Assembly: GCF_000455485.1 (NCBI RefSeq)
Contig: NZ_CBQR020000078.1
Span: 1-58,179, forward strand
Direction: 5' to 3'
From: Gorillibacterium massiliense
GTDB lineage: Bacteria > Bacillota > Bacilli > Paenibacillales > NBRC-103111
DNA length: 58,179 nt
How positions within the stretch are numbered: the first letter of the stretch is position 1; the number at the start of each line of letters is the position of its first letter. A program made the position numbers and the translations under genes. Positions 34,240-44,726 of this stretch are shown piece by piece. Under the pieces are notes generated by a model. It ran no database searches. It worked only from the letters and a program-made list of their open reading frames with translations, and was not told the origin of the DNA.

Positions 34240-35510
34240 CTATCTATTTGCACCGATACGTTTGCGCATCATATCGAATTCATGCAAGGGTTGATCAACG
34301 GCAAACCTGACTTTCTGCAGCGGATGCCTTGCCGCGTCGAGGGTATTGCCTTTTTCATCCTGTAGGGCGCCAACGGTTTGTTTGAAGAACGTTCCGCCGG
34401 GACCGAAAAACTCCACTTCCTGGCCGGGTTTGAAATGGTTCCTCTGCTGGATCGTGGCAATTCCCGTCAACGGGTCATACCCCGTCACCAAACCGGCAAA
34501 ATCATAAGGTGCCAATTTGTCTTCCGCGCCATAAATATGGTCCTCGTGCCCAGGCTCGTCAAAATAAAAGCCGGTATTAAGCGGCCGGTTCGCCGCCTTA
34601 TGGATTTCCTCCAGCAGCCGCGGGTTAAGCTTGTAGCCTTCCGGATCGCGCAAATAAGCGTCAATCGCTTGCCGGTACGCTCCGGTAACCGTCGACACAT
34701 AGTGGATGCTCTTCATTCGTCCTTCGATTTTGTAAGCTGTCAATGCCCGCTTCGATCAACTGAGGAATGTGCTCGATCATGCACAGGTCCTTCGCTCCCA
34801 CTGGCAAAAGGATCCTCCTCATGTTGTCCGTAAAGATGAGCATCCTCTTCCGAAAACAAATCGTACTTCCAACGGCACGATTGGCAGCAGCCGCCCCGAT
34901 TGGAATCCCGATCTGTAAAGTGGTTGGACAGTACGCAGCGACCGGACCAGGAACTACACATGGCACCGTGCACGAAGGTTTCGATCTCGATGTCCACCCT
35001 GCTTTTGATCTCTCGAATATCGGCTAATGATGCTTCCCGGCCAAGAACGACCCGGTCCACGCCTTCATCCTTCCAATATTGCACCGCCCGCCAGTTTACG
35101 GTGGACTGCTGGGTGCTGAGGTGCACCTCCAGCTTCGGCGCCGCTTTTTTGCAGGTTTCGATGATGATGGGGTCGGCTACGATAATGGCGGCTACTCCAG
35201 CGTCCTGCAACGAGCGCATATAGTTGGCGATGCCGGCAATGTCTTCGTTATGCGCGATGATATTCGCAGCCACAAACACTTTTGCGCCGTACCGGGAGGC
35301 AAATTCAACCCCTTCCCGCATCTCGTCGAAGGTGAAATTGTCGGCACCCGAGCGAAGACCGTATTTTTGTCCCCCGATGTATACCGCATCGGCGCCGTAG
35401 CGCACGGCGAATTTAAGCTTCTCCAGACTGCCGGCAGGAGCCAACAGCTCGGTTTGTCTTGTTTTCTTATCTATGATTGTTTGCATTTGTTCATTCATAT
35501 TCACACTCAT
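34240..35510 (-). pseudogene. yrrO: U32-family peptidase/tRNA hydroxylation protein YrrO-like, two frameshifts
   Basis: A U32-type gene, 1271 bases from ATG (35510) to stop. The reading frame breaks twice. Frame 1 runs through the U32 signature ETFVHGAMCSSWSGRCVLSN and the Cys-rich GGCCQSCRWKYDL, then fails after EEDPFAS. The expected continuation AKDLCMIEHIPQLIEAGIDS is in a second frame, and KIEGRMKSIHYVSTV to the end is in a third. Both breaks fit one extra base: a G in GGG near 34800 and an A within TTACAAAA near 34730. Removing both restores 422 codons, the normal family length. In other bacteria U32 proteins of this class act in tRNA wobble-uridine hydroxylation. Either the gene is broken or the sequence has errors. 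Confidence 0.8.
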
Positions 35511-35520
35511 GGGATTCACC

Positions 35521-36453
35521 TCAATACACTTGATCTTTGTAGAAAAATCCGAAGGAAAGCGGCCGTTCCGCAGGCTGCATGGCTTCGATTTGCTCCACCC
35601 ATGCAGGATCGTACCAATCACCTTCCGGGTTGGTGCAATAAGCATCAATGGCCTTGCGGTAAAGGGAGACGACTGTTTCGTTATAGAGTGGGCTTTTCAG
35701 CAGCCCCTCGATCCACAAGCTGTCGATTCCGGCTTCGATCAACTCGTTCAAATTCTCCAACATGCAAATATCCTCAGAACTCATGATATGCATCCCGCTT
35801 CGGTCTTCAAAAACCGGGAATCGCTCATCCTGACGCTCTGCCTCGATTAGGAACAAACCGCGTTCCTGGGATAAATCCGTCACCTGCGCGCCTGCACCCA
35901 GATGGTTGCCATAATGCTGGAGCAAATTGCGTTTGGAGTGATAGATGTTCGTCGCCCCATGCACTTGAACCTGCACCTCAACCTGAGCGTTTGCCTTGAA
36001 CTCCAGCACTTCGTCCATATTCAACTCCCGAGCCAGAACAGCGCGCACCGCTCCGCGCTTTCCCCAATAATTGGCCGTCTCGTAGTTGGTTGTGGTCATT
36101 TCCCCGTTCCAGTGGAGTGGCAATTGAACCCCAGCTTCTTTCATGGAGAAAATCACGGCGGGGTCGCCGAACAAGAGGGCATCCGCTCCGGCGGCATGGA
36201 TATCCCGGATGAATCCCGGCAGCTCATCCAGCACTTGATTCTCCATGATTCCGTTGGCGTTTATATAAATTTTTGCGCCTAGAGCGTGGGCGATATCCAC
36301 CGCGTTACGAATATCATCAACGGAGAAGCTGCCTTTCAGCCGCATGCCGAAGACATCGTTGCCGATGACAGCAGCGTCCGCCCCTGCCTTCAGAACTTGT
36401 GTAAGCTCTTCTATTGTACCTGCCGTCGCCAGCAGTTCCGGTTTTTTCAGCAT
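35521..36453 (-). CDS. yrrN: U32-family protein YrrN-like
   Basis: An intact 310-residue U32-family protein, the usual upstream partner of YrrO. It starts MLKKPELLATAGTIEELTQV, and contains KGSFSVDDIRNAVDIAHALG, EVQVQVHGATNIYHSKRNLLQHY (the U32 signature region) and SSEDICMLENLNELIEAGIDSLWIEG. The pair is linked in Bacillus to hydroxylation of tRNA wobble uridines (trhP1/trhP2), which is established for homologs, not tested here. GAGGTG lies upstream of the ATG. It ends ten bases before the yrrO start, so both are co-transcribed. The operon is flanked on both sides by paralogous chemoreceptor genes. Confidence 0.9.
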   Translation of the reverse strand: MLKKPELLATAGTIEELTQVLKAGADAAVIGNDVFGMRLKGSFSVDDIRNAVDIAHALGAKIYINANGIMENQVLDELPGFIRDIHAAGADALLFGDPAVIFSMKEAGVQLPLHWNGEMTTTNYETANYWGKRGAVRAVLARELNMDEVLEFKANAQVEVQVQVHGATNIYHSKRNLLQHYGNHLGAGAQVTDLSQERGLFLIEAERQDERFPVFEDRSGMHIMSSEDICMLENLNELIEAGIDSLWIEGLLKSPLYNETVVSLYRKAIDAYCTNPEGDWYDPAWVEQIEAMQPAERPLSFGFFYKDQVY

Positions 36454-36533
36454 AGCAAATCACCTCAATTGCAAGACATATCTTTTAGTATAACAAATCT
36501 CACACTCGACCGCGAACGGAAAACCCCGGGAAT

Positions 36534-36563
36534 AAAAAAAAGCCGCGAATCGCGGCTTTTTTT
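36534..36563. terminator. Bidirectional terminator after chemoreceptor paralog 2
   Basis: AAAAAAAGCCGCGAATCGCG and its mirror form a compact GC-rich stem with T/A runs on both sides. It ends the chemoreceptor gene on the minus strand. Confidence 0.85.
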
Positions 36564-36612
36564 CCTCTAAAGGCGGTCTGTCTTTATTGATTGTTCATCG
36601 ATAAATTTTTTC

Positions 36613-38772
36613 TTATATTTTGAAAACGCGCAAGCTTTCCTGCAAGGAGACGGAGAGCTGCTCCAGCTTTTCCGCCAGATTGGTGAGGGCCTCGCTGACG
36701 CCAAGCTGTTCCGTACTGAGGGAAGCCACCTCTTGGGACGTTGCCGATGATTCCTCTGATACGGCACTGACGTTGGTCATAGAGCCGGTCAGTTCCTGCT
36801 GAGTAAATTCCAGGTTGCCAACGGAATCTGAAACTTCCGAAAGCCGCTGACCGAAGCCGTCCATGCTGCTCTGCACTTGCTTGAAGATGCCGTCTACAGC
36901 CGCGACGGTCAGGATCTGCTGTTGAAATACCGGATAGGCTTCGGAAAGGACATCGACGGTTTCCCCGATTTCCTCTTGAATCGTTTCGGTGATTTCTCCA
37001 ACATAGCCGATATTCTCCTTTGACTGCTCCGCCAGCTTGCGGATTTCATCGGCAACTACCATGAAGCCTCTACCGGCTGCCCCAGCCCGGGCGGCTTCGA
37101 TCGCCGCATTAAGCGACAAAATATTGGTTTGCTTAGTCTGATTGGTAAGGAGATCGAGAATTTTTCGAATGGAAACCGTACTCGATTTCAGGCTTTCGAC
37201 TTTCTCCACCAAGGAGCGGATCATGGTCTCTGCCGATGATGTTTTTGCCGTCAGATCCATCATGGTTAGGGAGCCTTGCTGACTGGCGTTTTGCACCGTA
37301 CCCGCCGCATCCCTCATCTCCGTATTGGCTACGACAACCTCCTTCATCCGGCTGCCGATCTCTTGGGTCAGCATGTTTCCTTTCTCCGCTTCCAGCGCCA
37401 AACTGGAAGCCCCACTGGCTATCTCTTCCGTAGCGATGGCAATTTCCCGCGCTGAAGTCGTCGTTTGCTTCGACGCACTCAAAAGTTCCGCGGAGGTAGA
37501 AAGTACTTCCGCTGCGGACCGGGTTGTCTGTTGGACGAGTCCGGTAATCTGCTCCATCATGACGTTGAAGCTAGAGCCGACCTGCCCGATTTCGTCTTTG
37601 GAGCGGAAAGCGGTGCGTACGGTAAGATCACCTTTGGCACCTGCTTGCATTCGTTCACGCAAAATCCGCAGGGGCCGACCGACCATCAAGGCGATGATTA
37701 GGCCGACAACAGCAGCGATCACCATTGACGCGAAGGCGCTAATCATTGTAATGTCTTTGATTTTACTCGTTTCTTTAGTCAATTCCGCAACGGATGCCTT
37801 TGCCAGCACGGTCCAACCGCTGGTATTCATCTTTTTGAAGACATTTAGATAAGCCGCGCCATCTACCTTGTCTCGGGCGACAACAGCTCCCTTCAGACTA
37901 GAGGCCTTATCCTCCGATGAAAGGGTGATTCCCGAAGGCTTTCCTACGATTTCGGAGTGTGTGGAGCGGATGACTTGGCCTTGATCATTCAAAATAAGCA
38001 CATCGCCGGCATCTCCCATCGAGACACCTTGCAGGTACGAATTTTCCAAATAGGTGAGCGGAATATCAAAAACAACTACCGCTCCCCCCTGCTTTCCACC
38101 GTTGTATTTCAACAGCCTGCCCATTGCGATATAGTTTTCATCCTTGGAGGCGTTTTGACTTTTGCTCAGATAACCGCCTTGCCGCGTATCCAGCCAAACG
38201 ACTCGACCTTCCGCAGCGACAATCTGCTTGAACCAATCCAAATCGAGAAAGCCGTTCTCCGGCTTCACGGTATTGACCGGCTCCCCGTTCATTAAAATGA
38301 TATCGGCTACATCGATTCCGTTATTGCCGCCGATAGTGAAGGCATTGATTTTATCTTTGATCGCGGTGATCATAGAAAATTTATCGAAGGTGCCCACGTC
38401 TTTGCCTTGAACCGACGTAATCTTTGTACCCAAATCTTTATCCGTCAGGAGCTGAAGGCTCAAATCCTCATAAAAGCGGAAAGCCAGTTCCAGTTTGCTT
38501 GCCAACTGGTCGACGGTTTGCGCAGTTGTCCCGGAAACTTTGTTTTCAATGATTTTTTTAGATTCGTTGTAGGAAAATATTCCCACAGCATAAACAAGGG
38601 CGACCATGCAGCAGAAAACAATAAGGAACAGCTTCATTCCAACAGAATGCAACGGGTTGAAGCTGATACCCCGAGCTTTGCCTAGTAATCCAACTCCAGT
38701 TTCGCTTTGCATGCTTACAGTCTTTTTCGTCTCGGGAAGCGATTTTTTTGTCCGTTGCCCCAATTTGCTCAT
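36613..38772 (-). CDS. Methyl-accepting chemotaxis protein, paralog 2
   Basis: A 719-residue chemoreceptor, paralogous to the gene at 31787-33928. It shares the cytosolic N-terminal extension, [17 protein letters not shown] at the start of the sensor, the block [16 protein letters not shown], the HAMP domain and the signalling tip [21 protein letters not shown]. The sensor domain is the most divergent part, so the ligand may differ. The ATG at 38772 has AGGATGG eight bases upstream; the ATG at 38784 overlaps that site. It lies between yrrN and mltG, genes that are close neighbours in Bacillus, so the receptor is likely inserted. A Spo0A-box-like heptamer lies 145 bases upstream. Confidence 0.92.
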   Translation of the reverse strand: MSKLGQRTKKSLPETKKTVSMQSETGVGLLGKARGISFNPLHSVGMKLFLIVFCCMVALVYAVGIFSYNESKKIIENKVSGTTAQTVDQLASKLELAFRFYEDLSLQLLTDKDLGTKITSVQGKDVGTFDKFSMITAIKDKINAFTIGGNNGIDVADIILMNGEPVNTVKPENGFLDLDWFKQIVAAEGRVVWLDTRQGGYLSKSQNASKDENYIAMGRLLKYNGGKQGGAVVVFDIPLTYLENSYLQGVSMGDAGDVLILNDQGQVIRSTHSEIVGKPSGITLSSEDKASSLKGAVVARDKVDGAAYLNVFKKMNTSGWTVLAKASVAELTKETSKIKDITMISAFASMVIAAVVGLIIALMVGRPLRILRERMQAGAKGDLTVRTAFRSKDEIGQVGSSFNVMMEQITGLVQQTTRSAAEVLSTSAELLSASKQTTTSAREIAIATEEIASGASSLALEAEKGNMLTQEIGSRMKEVVVANTEMRDAAGTVQNASQQGSLTMMDLTAKTSSAETMIRSLVEKVESLKSSTVSIRKILDLLTNQTKQTNILSLNAAIEAARAGAAGRGFMVVADEIRKLAEQSKENIGYVGEITETIQEEIGETVDVLSEAYPVFQQQILTVAAVDGIFKQVQSSMDGFGQRLSEVSDSVGNLEFTQQELTGSMTNVSAVSEESSATSQEVASLSTEQLGVSEALTNLAEKLEQLSVSLQESLRVFKI

Positions 38773-38916
38773 AGATGACACCATCCTGTATGTAAGTTGA
38801 TCACGATGAACCCCTCATTTACCGGTATTTTGCCTGAACGGCTACGTTTTTTCGAGTTGTTGCCCCTTTCCTAGATTGTCTCATGGTCTCTGTTTCTTCG
38901 AGTCAAAGGGAGTAAA

Positions 38917-38923
38917 TTCGACA
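38917..38923 (-). promoter_or_regulatory. Spo0A-box-like heptamer upstream of chemoreceptor paralog 2
   Basis: The minus strand reads TGTCGAA between the mltG terminator and the gene, as at 34124-34130. In both places AAAAGGAA lies just upstream and AAGGGG-y-AACA follows 55-64 bases later. Confidence 0.35.
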
Positions 38924-38950
38924 GCGTTTTCATAATTCCTTTTCCGAAAC

Positions 38951-38979
38951 GAAAAAAACTGCCGCAAACGCGGCAGTTT
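38951..38979 (-). terminator. Terminator of the mltG operon
   Basis: On the minus strand AACTGCCGCG pairs with the following TGCGGCAGTT, then a T run. Confidence 0.8.
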
Positions 38980-39010
38980 CGATAACCGGGTATATCAGCT
39001 GTCAGGACGA

Positions 39011-40087
39011 TTATTTCGCCGTTTTCTTACTCTCTTCGATGTTCTTCAAATGCTGCTCGTAGGTTTCCGCGAACAGATGAGTGCGGGAGCCATCTTTTTT
39101 CGTGACATAAAATAAATACTTGCTGTCTTTCGGCGACAGCGCCGCTTCGATGGAATCGAGTCCCGGGTTCGCGATGGGACCTGGGGGAAGCCCGTCGTGC
39201 AGGTACGTGTTGTAGGGGCTTTCGGTCTTCAAATCCGCCTCAAACAAACGCTCCTTATATTCGGGCAGCGCATATTGGACGGTGGCGTCGATTTCTAAGC
39301 GCATCTTCGCCTTCAGTCTGTTATAGATTACACCAGCAATCATCGGGCTTTCTTCTTTAACGGCAGATTCCTTTTCAACGAGAGAAGCGACCGTCAGAAG
39401 TTCATGCAAAGTCAGTCCCCGGGCTTTCAAACGCGAATCAAAGTCGGGAATCGCACTCAGCTTGTTCTTCAGTTCCTCCGCCATCCGTTCCATGATGTCC
39501 TCAGCCGTGCTGCCTTTTTTCATTTCGTAGGTTTCCGGAAAAAGGTACCCCTCCAGCTTATGGCGAACCTGATTGTCCGTTGGCAGCGGCCCAGCCAGCA
39601 CTTCGGATAGCGCCGTCGGCGGCTTGTCCGCCAGCTGCAGGAAGGCGGTCGCACTCACCGCATTTTGCTCTTCCAGCTTCTTGGCAACCTGCTCCAACGT
39701 ATACCCTTCCGGCACCGTAAAATGGATGGTTTCTTCCTTGACCGTCTCACCCCGGTTCAACTTGCCGATGACCTCGTTCAAGGTCATACCCGGCGTCATC
39801 TCATACTCTCCGGCTTGGAACCGGGCGCCTTCGCCTTTGTATTTTAGATAAAGCCAGAAAAAGCTGCCATTCTTGACGATCCCCTTCGTTTCAAGGGTAT
39901 CGGCGATATCCCGGCTGCTTGTACCTGCGGGAATGGTGAAACTCACCATTTCTCCTTTATGGGGAGGCTGCAGTTCATTCCAAACATAAGCAACCCCGCC
40001 TGCCGCAGCGATGAACGCTACAAGCAGCACAACCAGGAAAAGTTTAAATATTTTCCAAGCTAAACGGGGACGACGCGTTTCCTCCAT
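39011..40087 (-). CDS. mltG: Endolytic murein transglycosylase MltG
   Basis: A 358-residue membrane-anchored lytic transglycosylase that cuts nascent glycan strands and so sets their length. One N-terminal membrane helix (about 15-37) is followed by a LysM-like region (VSFTIPAGTSSRDIADTLETKG) and the YceG-like domain. The catalytic Glu lies in LVEKESAVKEESPMIAGVIYNRL, and LFYVTKKDGSRTHLFAETYEQH is the typical C terminus. AGGAGG precedes the ATG at 40087. It is the last gene of the ireB-ruvX-DUF1292-DUF1292-mltG run. Confidence 0.94.
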   Translation of the reverse strand: MEETRRPRLAWKIFKLFLVVLLVAFIAAAGGVAYVWNELQPPHKGEMVSFTIPAGTSSRDIADTLETKGIVKNGSFFWLYLKYKGEGARFQAGEYEMTPGMTLNEVIGKLNRGETVKEETIHFTVPEGYTLEQVAKKLEEQNAVSATAFLQLADKPPTALSEVLAGPLPTDNQVRHKLEGYLFPETYEMKKGSTAEDIMERMAEELKNKLSAIPDFDSRLKARGLTLHELLTVASLVEKESAVKEESPMIAGVIYNRLKAKMRLEIDATVQYALPEYKERLFEADLKTESPYNTYLHDGLPPGPIANPGLDSIEAALSPKDSKYLFYVTKKDGSRTHLFAETYEQHLKNIEESKKTAK

Positions 40088-40177
40088 GCACAAATCCTCC
40101 TATAGACAACGCTCACAACAGAGTGCAATAAAAAGAGCGACAACCGCCGCTCTCTTGAATCCTATTCAAATCGTTCG

Positions 40178-40483
40178 TTACTCGAAGGAGACGGTCATCT
40201 CGTCATACAGCTCGACAAGATCCTCCCATGCGTCGTTATCCTCTACAATAGAAAGCTGCAAGGTTCCGTCCGATTCTCGCTCGATGCGGAATACTTCAAC
40301 TTCATCATGCTTCTGCATAGCAGCGCTTTGCAGGATGGCGTATTCTCCTCCGCCAACGGAAAATTCGGCAAGAATGCGATAAGGCTGCGATTCCGTGCCA
40401 TCGTCCTCCAGCTTGATTTCGTCTCCGAAAGCATCCTTCAACAATTGTAGCGGGACAACGTCTTTAAGCGCATAAGCTGCCAT
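40178..40483 (-). CDS. DUF1292 family protein (second of a tandem pair)
   Basis: A 101-residue acidic protein of the DUF1292 family, function unknown. It shows the same strand pattern as its neighbour (IKLEDDGTESQPYRILAEF, EVEVFRIE, LQLSIVEDNDAWEDLVELYDEM), but it lacks the long acidic N terminus. Its ATG overlaps the TAA of the upstream DUF1292 gene by one base, with GAGGAG five bases before it, so the two are translated together. It is probably the result of an old duplication. Confidence 0.8.
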   Translation of the reverse strand: MAAYALKDVVPLQLLKDAFGDEIKLEDDGTESQPYRILAEFSVGGGEYAILQSAAMQKHDEVEVFRIERESDGTLQLSIVEDNDAWEDLVELYDEMTVSFE

Positions 40484-40794
40484 TAGTTCTCCTCATCCTC
40501 AGCTTCCGCCATCAAGGTGTTGAAGGTCTCTTCCACAATGTCCCATTCCTCTTCATCCTCGATGGTAAAGAGCTTCAGATCGTCGCCATCCTCTTCGTAC
40601 CGGAAAGCGTACACTTCATCCGATTCCTCATCCTCGGAGTCCACGGGAACAACCATCATGTACTTGCGATCCGAATCGTCAACCTCGAATTTCATGATGA
40701 CTTCAAATTCTTCTTCATTGCCGTCTTCATCCGGGATGTAAATGATTTCGGGCTCTTCGTTGTTGTCCGTGTTTTTGAGATCATCGTTTGCCAT
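40483..40794 (-). CDS. yrzB: DUF1292 family protein (YrzB-like)
   Basis: A 103-residue, very acidic protein. The region DEDGNEEEFEVIMKFEVDDSDRKYM followed by EVYAFRYEE and IEDEEEWDIVEETFN is the DUF1292 fold. The function is unknown, although the gene is conserved beside ruvX and ireB in Bacilli. The ATG at 40794 has GAGGTGAGG upstream and lies nine bases past the ruvX stop. Confidence 0.85.
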   Translation of the reverse strand: MANDDLKNTDNNEEPEIIYIPDEDGNEEEFEVIMKFEVDDSDRKYMMVVPVDSEDEESDEVYAFRYEEDGDDLKLFTIEDEEEWDIVEETFNTLMAEAEDEEN

Positions 40795-40802
40795 CGTGAA
40801 CC

Positions 40803-41219
40803 TCACCTCTTCGTCATAGAATCGAGATAACCTTGCAGAATGAACGACGCGGCCAGCTTATCCACCACTTGTTTGCGCTTTTTTCGGCTGACATCCGCTT
40901 CTATTAATGTACGATGCGCGGATACGGTAGTCAATCTTTCGTCCCATAAATGGACGGGCAAACCGAAAGTTTCCCGCAAAATGTCGGCAAATTCTATGCT
41001 GGCTTCACCGCGGGGACCGATGGTGCCGTTCATGTTCTTCGGCATTCCGAGGACGAATGCCTCTACGCCGTATTCGTCGACAAGCTGGCGGAGGCGGCCA
41101 AGGTCGCTCTCGCCGTTTTTGCGGCGGATTACTTCCACGCCTTGAGCCGTCCATCCCATCTCGTCGCTTACCGCCACTCCGATGGTTTTATCGCCATAAT
41201 CCAAACCTAATATTCTCAT
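40803..41219 (-). CDS. ruvX: Holliday junction resolvase-like RuvX/YqgF
   Basis: A 138-residue RNase H-fold protein, starting [19 protein letters not shown], where the first Asp and Gly residues form the active-site strand. [16 protein letters not shown] and [19 protein letters not shown] carry the other acidic positions, and [14 protein letters not shown] is the C-terminal helix with its Asp. Proteins of this class take part in 16S rRNA end processing. AGGAG precedes the ATG. It sits between ireB and yrzB on one transcript. Confidence 0.93.
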   Translation of the reverse strand: MRILGLDYGDKTIGVAVSDEMGWTAQGVEVIRRKNGESDLGRLRQLVDEYGVEAFVLGMPKNMNGTIGPRGEASIEFADILRETFGLPVHLWDERLTTVSAHRTLIEADVSRKKRKQVVDKLAASFILQGYLDSMTKR

Positions 41220-41238
41220 GCAGCAGCTCCTGTATCCT

Positions 41239-41499
41239 TTATCGGTTTCGGTTCAGGTAGGAACGGACCAATTCTTCGATAAGTTCGTCCCTTTCTCTGC
41301 GCCGAATCAAGCTGCGCGCATTGTTATGCCGCGGAATATACGCCGGGTCTCCGGACAGCAGGTAGCCCACTATCTGGTTGATCGGGTTGTACCCCTTCTC
41401 CTGAAGCGCGTCATAAACAGATAGAAGCACTTCCCGGGGGGAGGTTTCTTCTCCGTCCCCTTTTACGTTAAATTTCATTGTCTTGTCCATGGAATTCAT
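41239..41499 (-). CDS. ireB: IreB-family regulatory phosphoprotein
   Basis: An 86-residue helical protein with [12 protein letters not shown] near the start, then [38 protein letters not shown] and a charged [17 protein letters not shown] tail, an almost invariant family pattern. In Enterococcus IreB is a substrate of the IreK Ser/Thr kinase and adjusts cephalosporin resistance; the threonine-containing N terminus is kept here. The ATG at 41499 has GGGAGGTG upstream. It follows alaS and leads the ruvX operon. Confidence 0.92.
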   Translation of the reverse strand: MNSMDKTMKFNVKGDGEETSPREVLLSVYDALQEKGYNPINQIVGYLLSGDPAYIPRHNNARSLIRRRERDELIEELVRSYLNRNR

Positions 41500-41688
41500 A
41501 ACCGGCACCTCCCGGAAAAGATTGGCTCCCCAATACTTAACATATTCTTGACTCAGCAAAAAAATCCTGCTAACTTGCGGCTTCTTACCGATAAGTCGCG
41601 AAAATTCGGTTATTCGGTAAAGGTTCGAGTAAATAGGTTGAACGAAAGATAGAAACTGTGGAAACGTCGGAACTGAGGAAAATTTGAA

Positions 41689-44316
41689 CTAAGCCATTTG
41701 CGCTACCAACTCTTCGATACGACGCAGAGCTTCCGGCAGCTTTGCGCTATCCTTGCCGCCGGCTTGAGCCATATCCGGCCGTCCGCCTCCGCCGCCTCCG
41801 CAAACCGCAGCCGCTTCTTTGACTAGCTTGCCGGCGTGGAAGCCCTTAGCCACCAAATCGGGCGTTACCGCAGCAACCAGATTGACCTTGTCGCCAGCTG
41901 CAGAGCCCAACACGATGACGGCGGAGCTAAGCTTCGTCTTCAACTCGTCGACAATGGTACGCAGAGAATCCATGTCGGCTGCACCCACTTGGGCTGTCAA
42001 GAGCGGCACGCCGCCAATCTCTTGCAGACTGTCAGTCAAGCTGCCAGCTTCGGCATGGCTCAGCTTGCCCTTCAGCGATTCGTTCTCCCTGCCGAGCTCC
42101 TTCAATTGCTGCTGCAATCCTTCTACGCGCTTCGGCAGGTCGGCCACATTAGCCTTCAGCAAAGCGGCAGATTGCTCCAGAAGACCCAACTGCTGTTCCA
42201 TATAGTCATAGGCATGGCGTCCGGTTACCGCTTCGATGCGGCGGATTCCGGATCCGATGCCGCCTTCACTCGCGATTTTGAACAAACCGATCTCTGCTGT
42301 GGTGCTGACGTGGCAGCCGCCGCAAAGCTCGATGCTGTAATCGCCGACACGCACAACCCGTACGATGTCGCCGTATTTTTCGCCGAACAGTGCCATGGCC
42401 CCCATTGCCTTCGCTTCCGCAATAGGCTTCTGAGCGATGCGCAGCTCGGTGTTATTCCAGATCTGGTTATTGACCAGATGCTCCACCCGCTTCAATTCTT
42501 CTGGGCTAACTCCACCAAAATGGGAGAAGTCAAACCGCAGACGCTCCGGCGCCACAAGGGAACCCGCTTGATTGACGTGCTCACCCAGCACTTCTTTAAG
42601 AGCCTTGTGGAGCAAGTGGGTGGCGGTGTGGTTCTTGACGATGTCCTCCCGCATGGTGCGGTCGACAGTGGCTACGATTTTGTCTCCAACATGCAGAGTA
42701 CCGCTATCCACGCGAACCGTCATGACGTGCTGGCCGCGGGGAGCTTTGGCTACATCCGTAACGACAGCTTTGACATTTGCGCTTTCAATGGTTCCGTGGT
42801 CGCTGACTTGGCCGCCGCTTTCAGCATAGAAAGGAGTTACATCGAGAATGACGGAGCACACCTCTCCTGCTCCCACCTGATCCACCATTTCGTTGCCGAA
42901 TACGATGGTTTGGACATTCGCCTGAGTTATCCACTCAGTATATCCGACAAATTCCGATTTATCCTGATAGTCTGAGAGCGGACCTCCCTGGACCTTCATG
43001 CTCTCCGTTTCCTGCCGGGCTGCACGGGCCCGTTCCCGCTGCTCGTCCATCGCCCGATCGAAACCTTCGCGATCGACGCCAAAACCGGCTTCGCGGACGA
43101 AATCTTCCGTCAGATCGAAGGGAAACCCATACGTATCGTACAGCTTGAAGGCGTCGTCGCCGGCGATGATGCCGCTGCCTTCCGCCTTCGCTTTCTCGAC
43201 CAGGTTAGAGAGAATGGCGAGGCCGTCGCTCAAGGTTTCGTGGAACCGCTCTTCCTCCGTGCGAATGACCTTCTCGATGAACTCCTGCTTGTCCACTACT
43301 TCAGGATAATAAACACCCATAATCTCGCCTACCACCGGCGTCAAGGTATAAAGGAACGGTTTTTCCATGCCCAATACTTTTCCGTAACGGACGGCACGGC
43401 GCAAAAGCCTGCGAATGACATAGCCGCGGCCCTCATTGGACGGAAGCACCCCATCGCCTACGGCGAAGACGACGGTACGGACGTGGTCGGCAATGATCTT
43501 CAGCGCGACGTCGGTTTCCTCATTCTCATGATACTTAACGCTGGCTAATTGGCAGGTTTTCTGGATGATCGGCTGGAACAGATCCGTGTCGAAGTTGGAA
43601 TCCACATCCTGCAAAATTGAAGCAAAGCGCTCCAGACCGGCGCCGGTATCGATGTTTTTATTAGGCAGGGGTGTATAGCTGCCGTCCTTGTTGTGGTTGA
43701 ACTGGGAGAATACGTTATTCCATACTTCCAGGAAGCGTTCGTTTTCTCCGCCAGGCCAGCATTCCGGATCGTTCAGATCGCCGTAAGCATCGCCACGGTC
43801 ATAGAAAATTTCCGTGCAGGGTCCGCAGGGACCTTCGCCGATATCCCAAAAGTTATCGTCACCCAGCTTGTAAATCCGTTCCTCGGGCAGGCCGATCTTA
43901 TTGTGCCACAGATCGAAGGCCTCTTCGTCTTCCTTATAGATGGTTACGGACAGGCGCTCCGGGTCGAAACCGATCCATTTCGGGTCGGTAAGGAACTCCC
44001 AAGCCCAGGTGATGGCTTCCTTTTTGAAGTAATCGCCGATGGAGAAGTTGCCCAGCATCTCGAAAAAGGTGTGGTGACGGCGGGTGTGTCCCACGTTTTC
44101 GATATCGTTGGTGCGGATGCACTTCTGGGCGTTGACGATCCGCGGATTTTCCGGCTTGACGCGGCCGTCGAAATACGGCTTAAGCGGCGCCATCCCAGCG
44201 TTGATCCACAAGAGAGACGGATCGTTATGGGGAACCAGCGAAGCGCTCGGTTCAATGTTATGTCCTTTCTCGGCAAAAAATTGCAGCCATTTGCTGCGAA
44301 TTTCGCTTGCTTTCAT
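41689..44316 (-). CDS. alaS: Alanyl-tRNA synthetase
   Basis: An 875-residue class II synthetase that charges tRNA-Ala. Motif 1 lies in the N-terminal [55 protein letters not shown] is the AlaRS-specific region, and the editing domain carries [11 protein letters not shown] with the C-x-x-x-H partner CGGCHV. The C-terminal [16 protein letters not shown] is the DHHA1 region. GGGAGG lies nine bases before the ATG at 44316. Expression is controlled by an upstream T-box that reads uncharged tRNA. Confidence 0.97.
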   Translation of the reverse strand: MKASEIRSKWLQFFAEKGHNIEPSASLVPHNDPSLLWINAGMAPLKPYFDGRVKPENPRIVNAQKCIRTNDIENVGHTRRHHTFFEMLGNFSIGDYFKKEAITWAWEFLTDPKWIGFDPERLSVTIYKEDEEAFDLWHNKIGLPEERIYKLGDDNFWDIGEGPCGPCTEIFYDRGDAYGDLNDPECWPGGENERFLEVWNNVFSQFNHNKDGSYTPLPNKNIDTGAGLERFASILQDVDSNFDTDLFQPIIQKTCQLASVKYHENEETDVALKIIADHVRTVVFAVGDGVLPSNEGRGYVIRRLLRRAVRYGKVLGMEKPFLYTLTPVVGEIMGVYYPEVVDKQEFIEKVIRTEEERFHETLSDGLAILSNLVEKAKAEGSGIIAGDDAFKLYDTYGFPFDLTEDFVREAGFGVDREGFDRAMDEQRERARAARQETESMKVQGGPLSDYQDKSEFVGYTEWITQANVQTIVFGNEMVDQVGAGEVCSVILDVTPFYAESGGQVSDHGTIESANVKAVVTDVAKAPRGQHVMTVRVDSGTLHVGDKIVATVDRTMREDIVKNHTATHLLHKALKEVLGEHVNQAGSLVAPERLRFDFSHFGGVSPEELKRVEHLVNNQIWNNTELRIAQKPIAEAKAMGAMALFGEKYGDIVRVVRVGDYSIELCGGCHVSTTAEIGLFKIASEGGIGSGIRRIEAVTGRHAYDYMEQQLGLLEQSAALLKANVADLPKRVEGLQQQLKELGRENESLKGKLSHAEAGSLTDSLQEIGGVPLLTAQVGAADMDSLRTIVDELKTKLSSAVIVLGSAAGDKVNLVAAVTPDLVAKGFHAGKLVKEAAAVCGGGGGGRPDMAQAGGKDSAKLPEALRRIEELVAQMA

Positions 44317-44350
44317 TATCGTATTCCTCCCAAAATCGGATATGTAAGCC

Positions 44351-44600
44351 AAAAAAACAAAAAACGCCCCTGCCAAGCAGGGACGATTTCATCAATCGCG
44401 GTACCACCCTGGTTACCGCCCTTTCGCCCCATGTAGGCTAAAAGCAGTCTCCTCGCCAGACGTTAACGGGTCCAACCGGTGGAGTTCGTCCACGCTCCGA
44501 ATAGGGCGCCGGTCATCCTTCGCCGAAAAGCCCTTTCAGCCGATTGGACAAGCTCATGGTCCAAACGGGGCTCTCTCTCTGCCGGACGGGCAACAACCGT
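44351..44600 (-). promoter_or_regulatory. T-box riboswitch of alaS
   Basis: The minus strand carries the conserved T-box AGGGTGGTACCGCG (44397-44410), followed by the terminator stem CGTCCCTG/CAGGGGCG (44365-44384) and a T run (44351-44364). Upstream, AGAGAGAG near 44570 marks the start of stem I, with a GTGGAC/GTCCAC-type hairpin between. Binding of uncharged tRNA-Ala should favour readthrough. The specifier codon was not fixed with certainty; a GCC in the GGCGCCC region is a candidate. Confidence 0.93.
44365..44384 (-). terminator. T-box-controlled terminator before alaS
   Basis: CGTCCCTG pairs with CAGGGGCG on the minus strand, then T-rich DNA. Its 5' part competes with the T-box antiterminator. 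Confidence 0.85.
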
Positions 44601-44726
44601 TTACTATTCTTCAACGCTTTTTCACTATATAAAAAAGTATACGTTTCACTATACTTAGCCTTATGCCGCTACAGTAAACGTCGCTCGTCCTTTAAGGACG
44701 GCGTCAGCCGTTTATCCTTGCAACCG

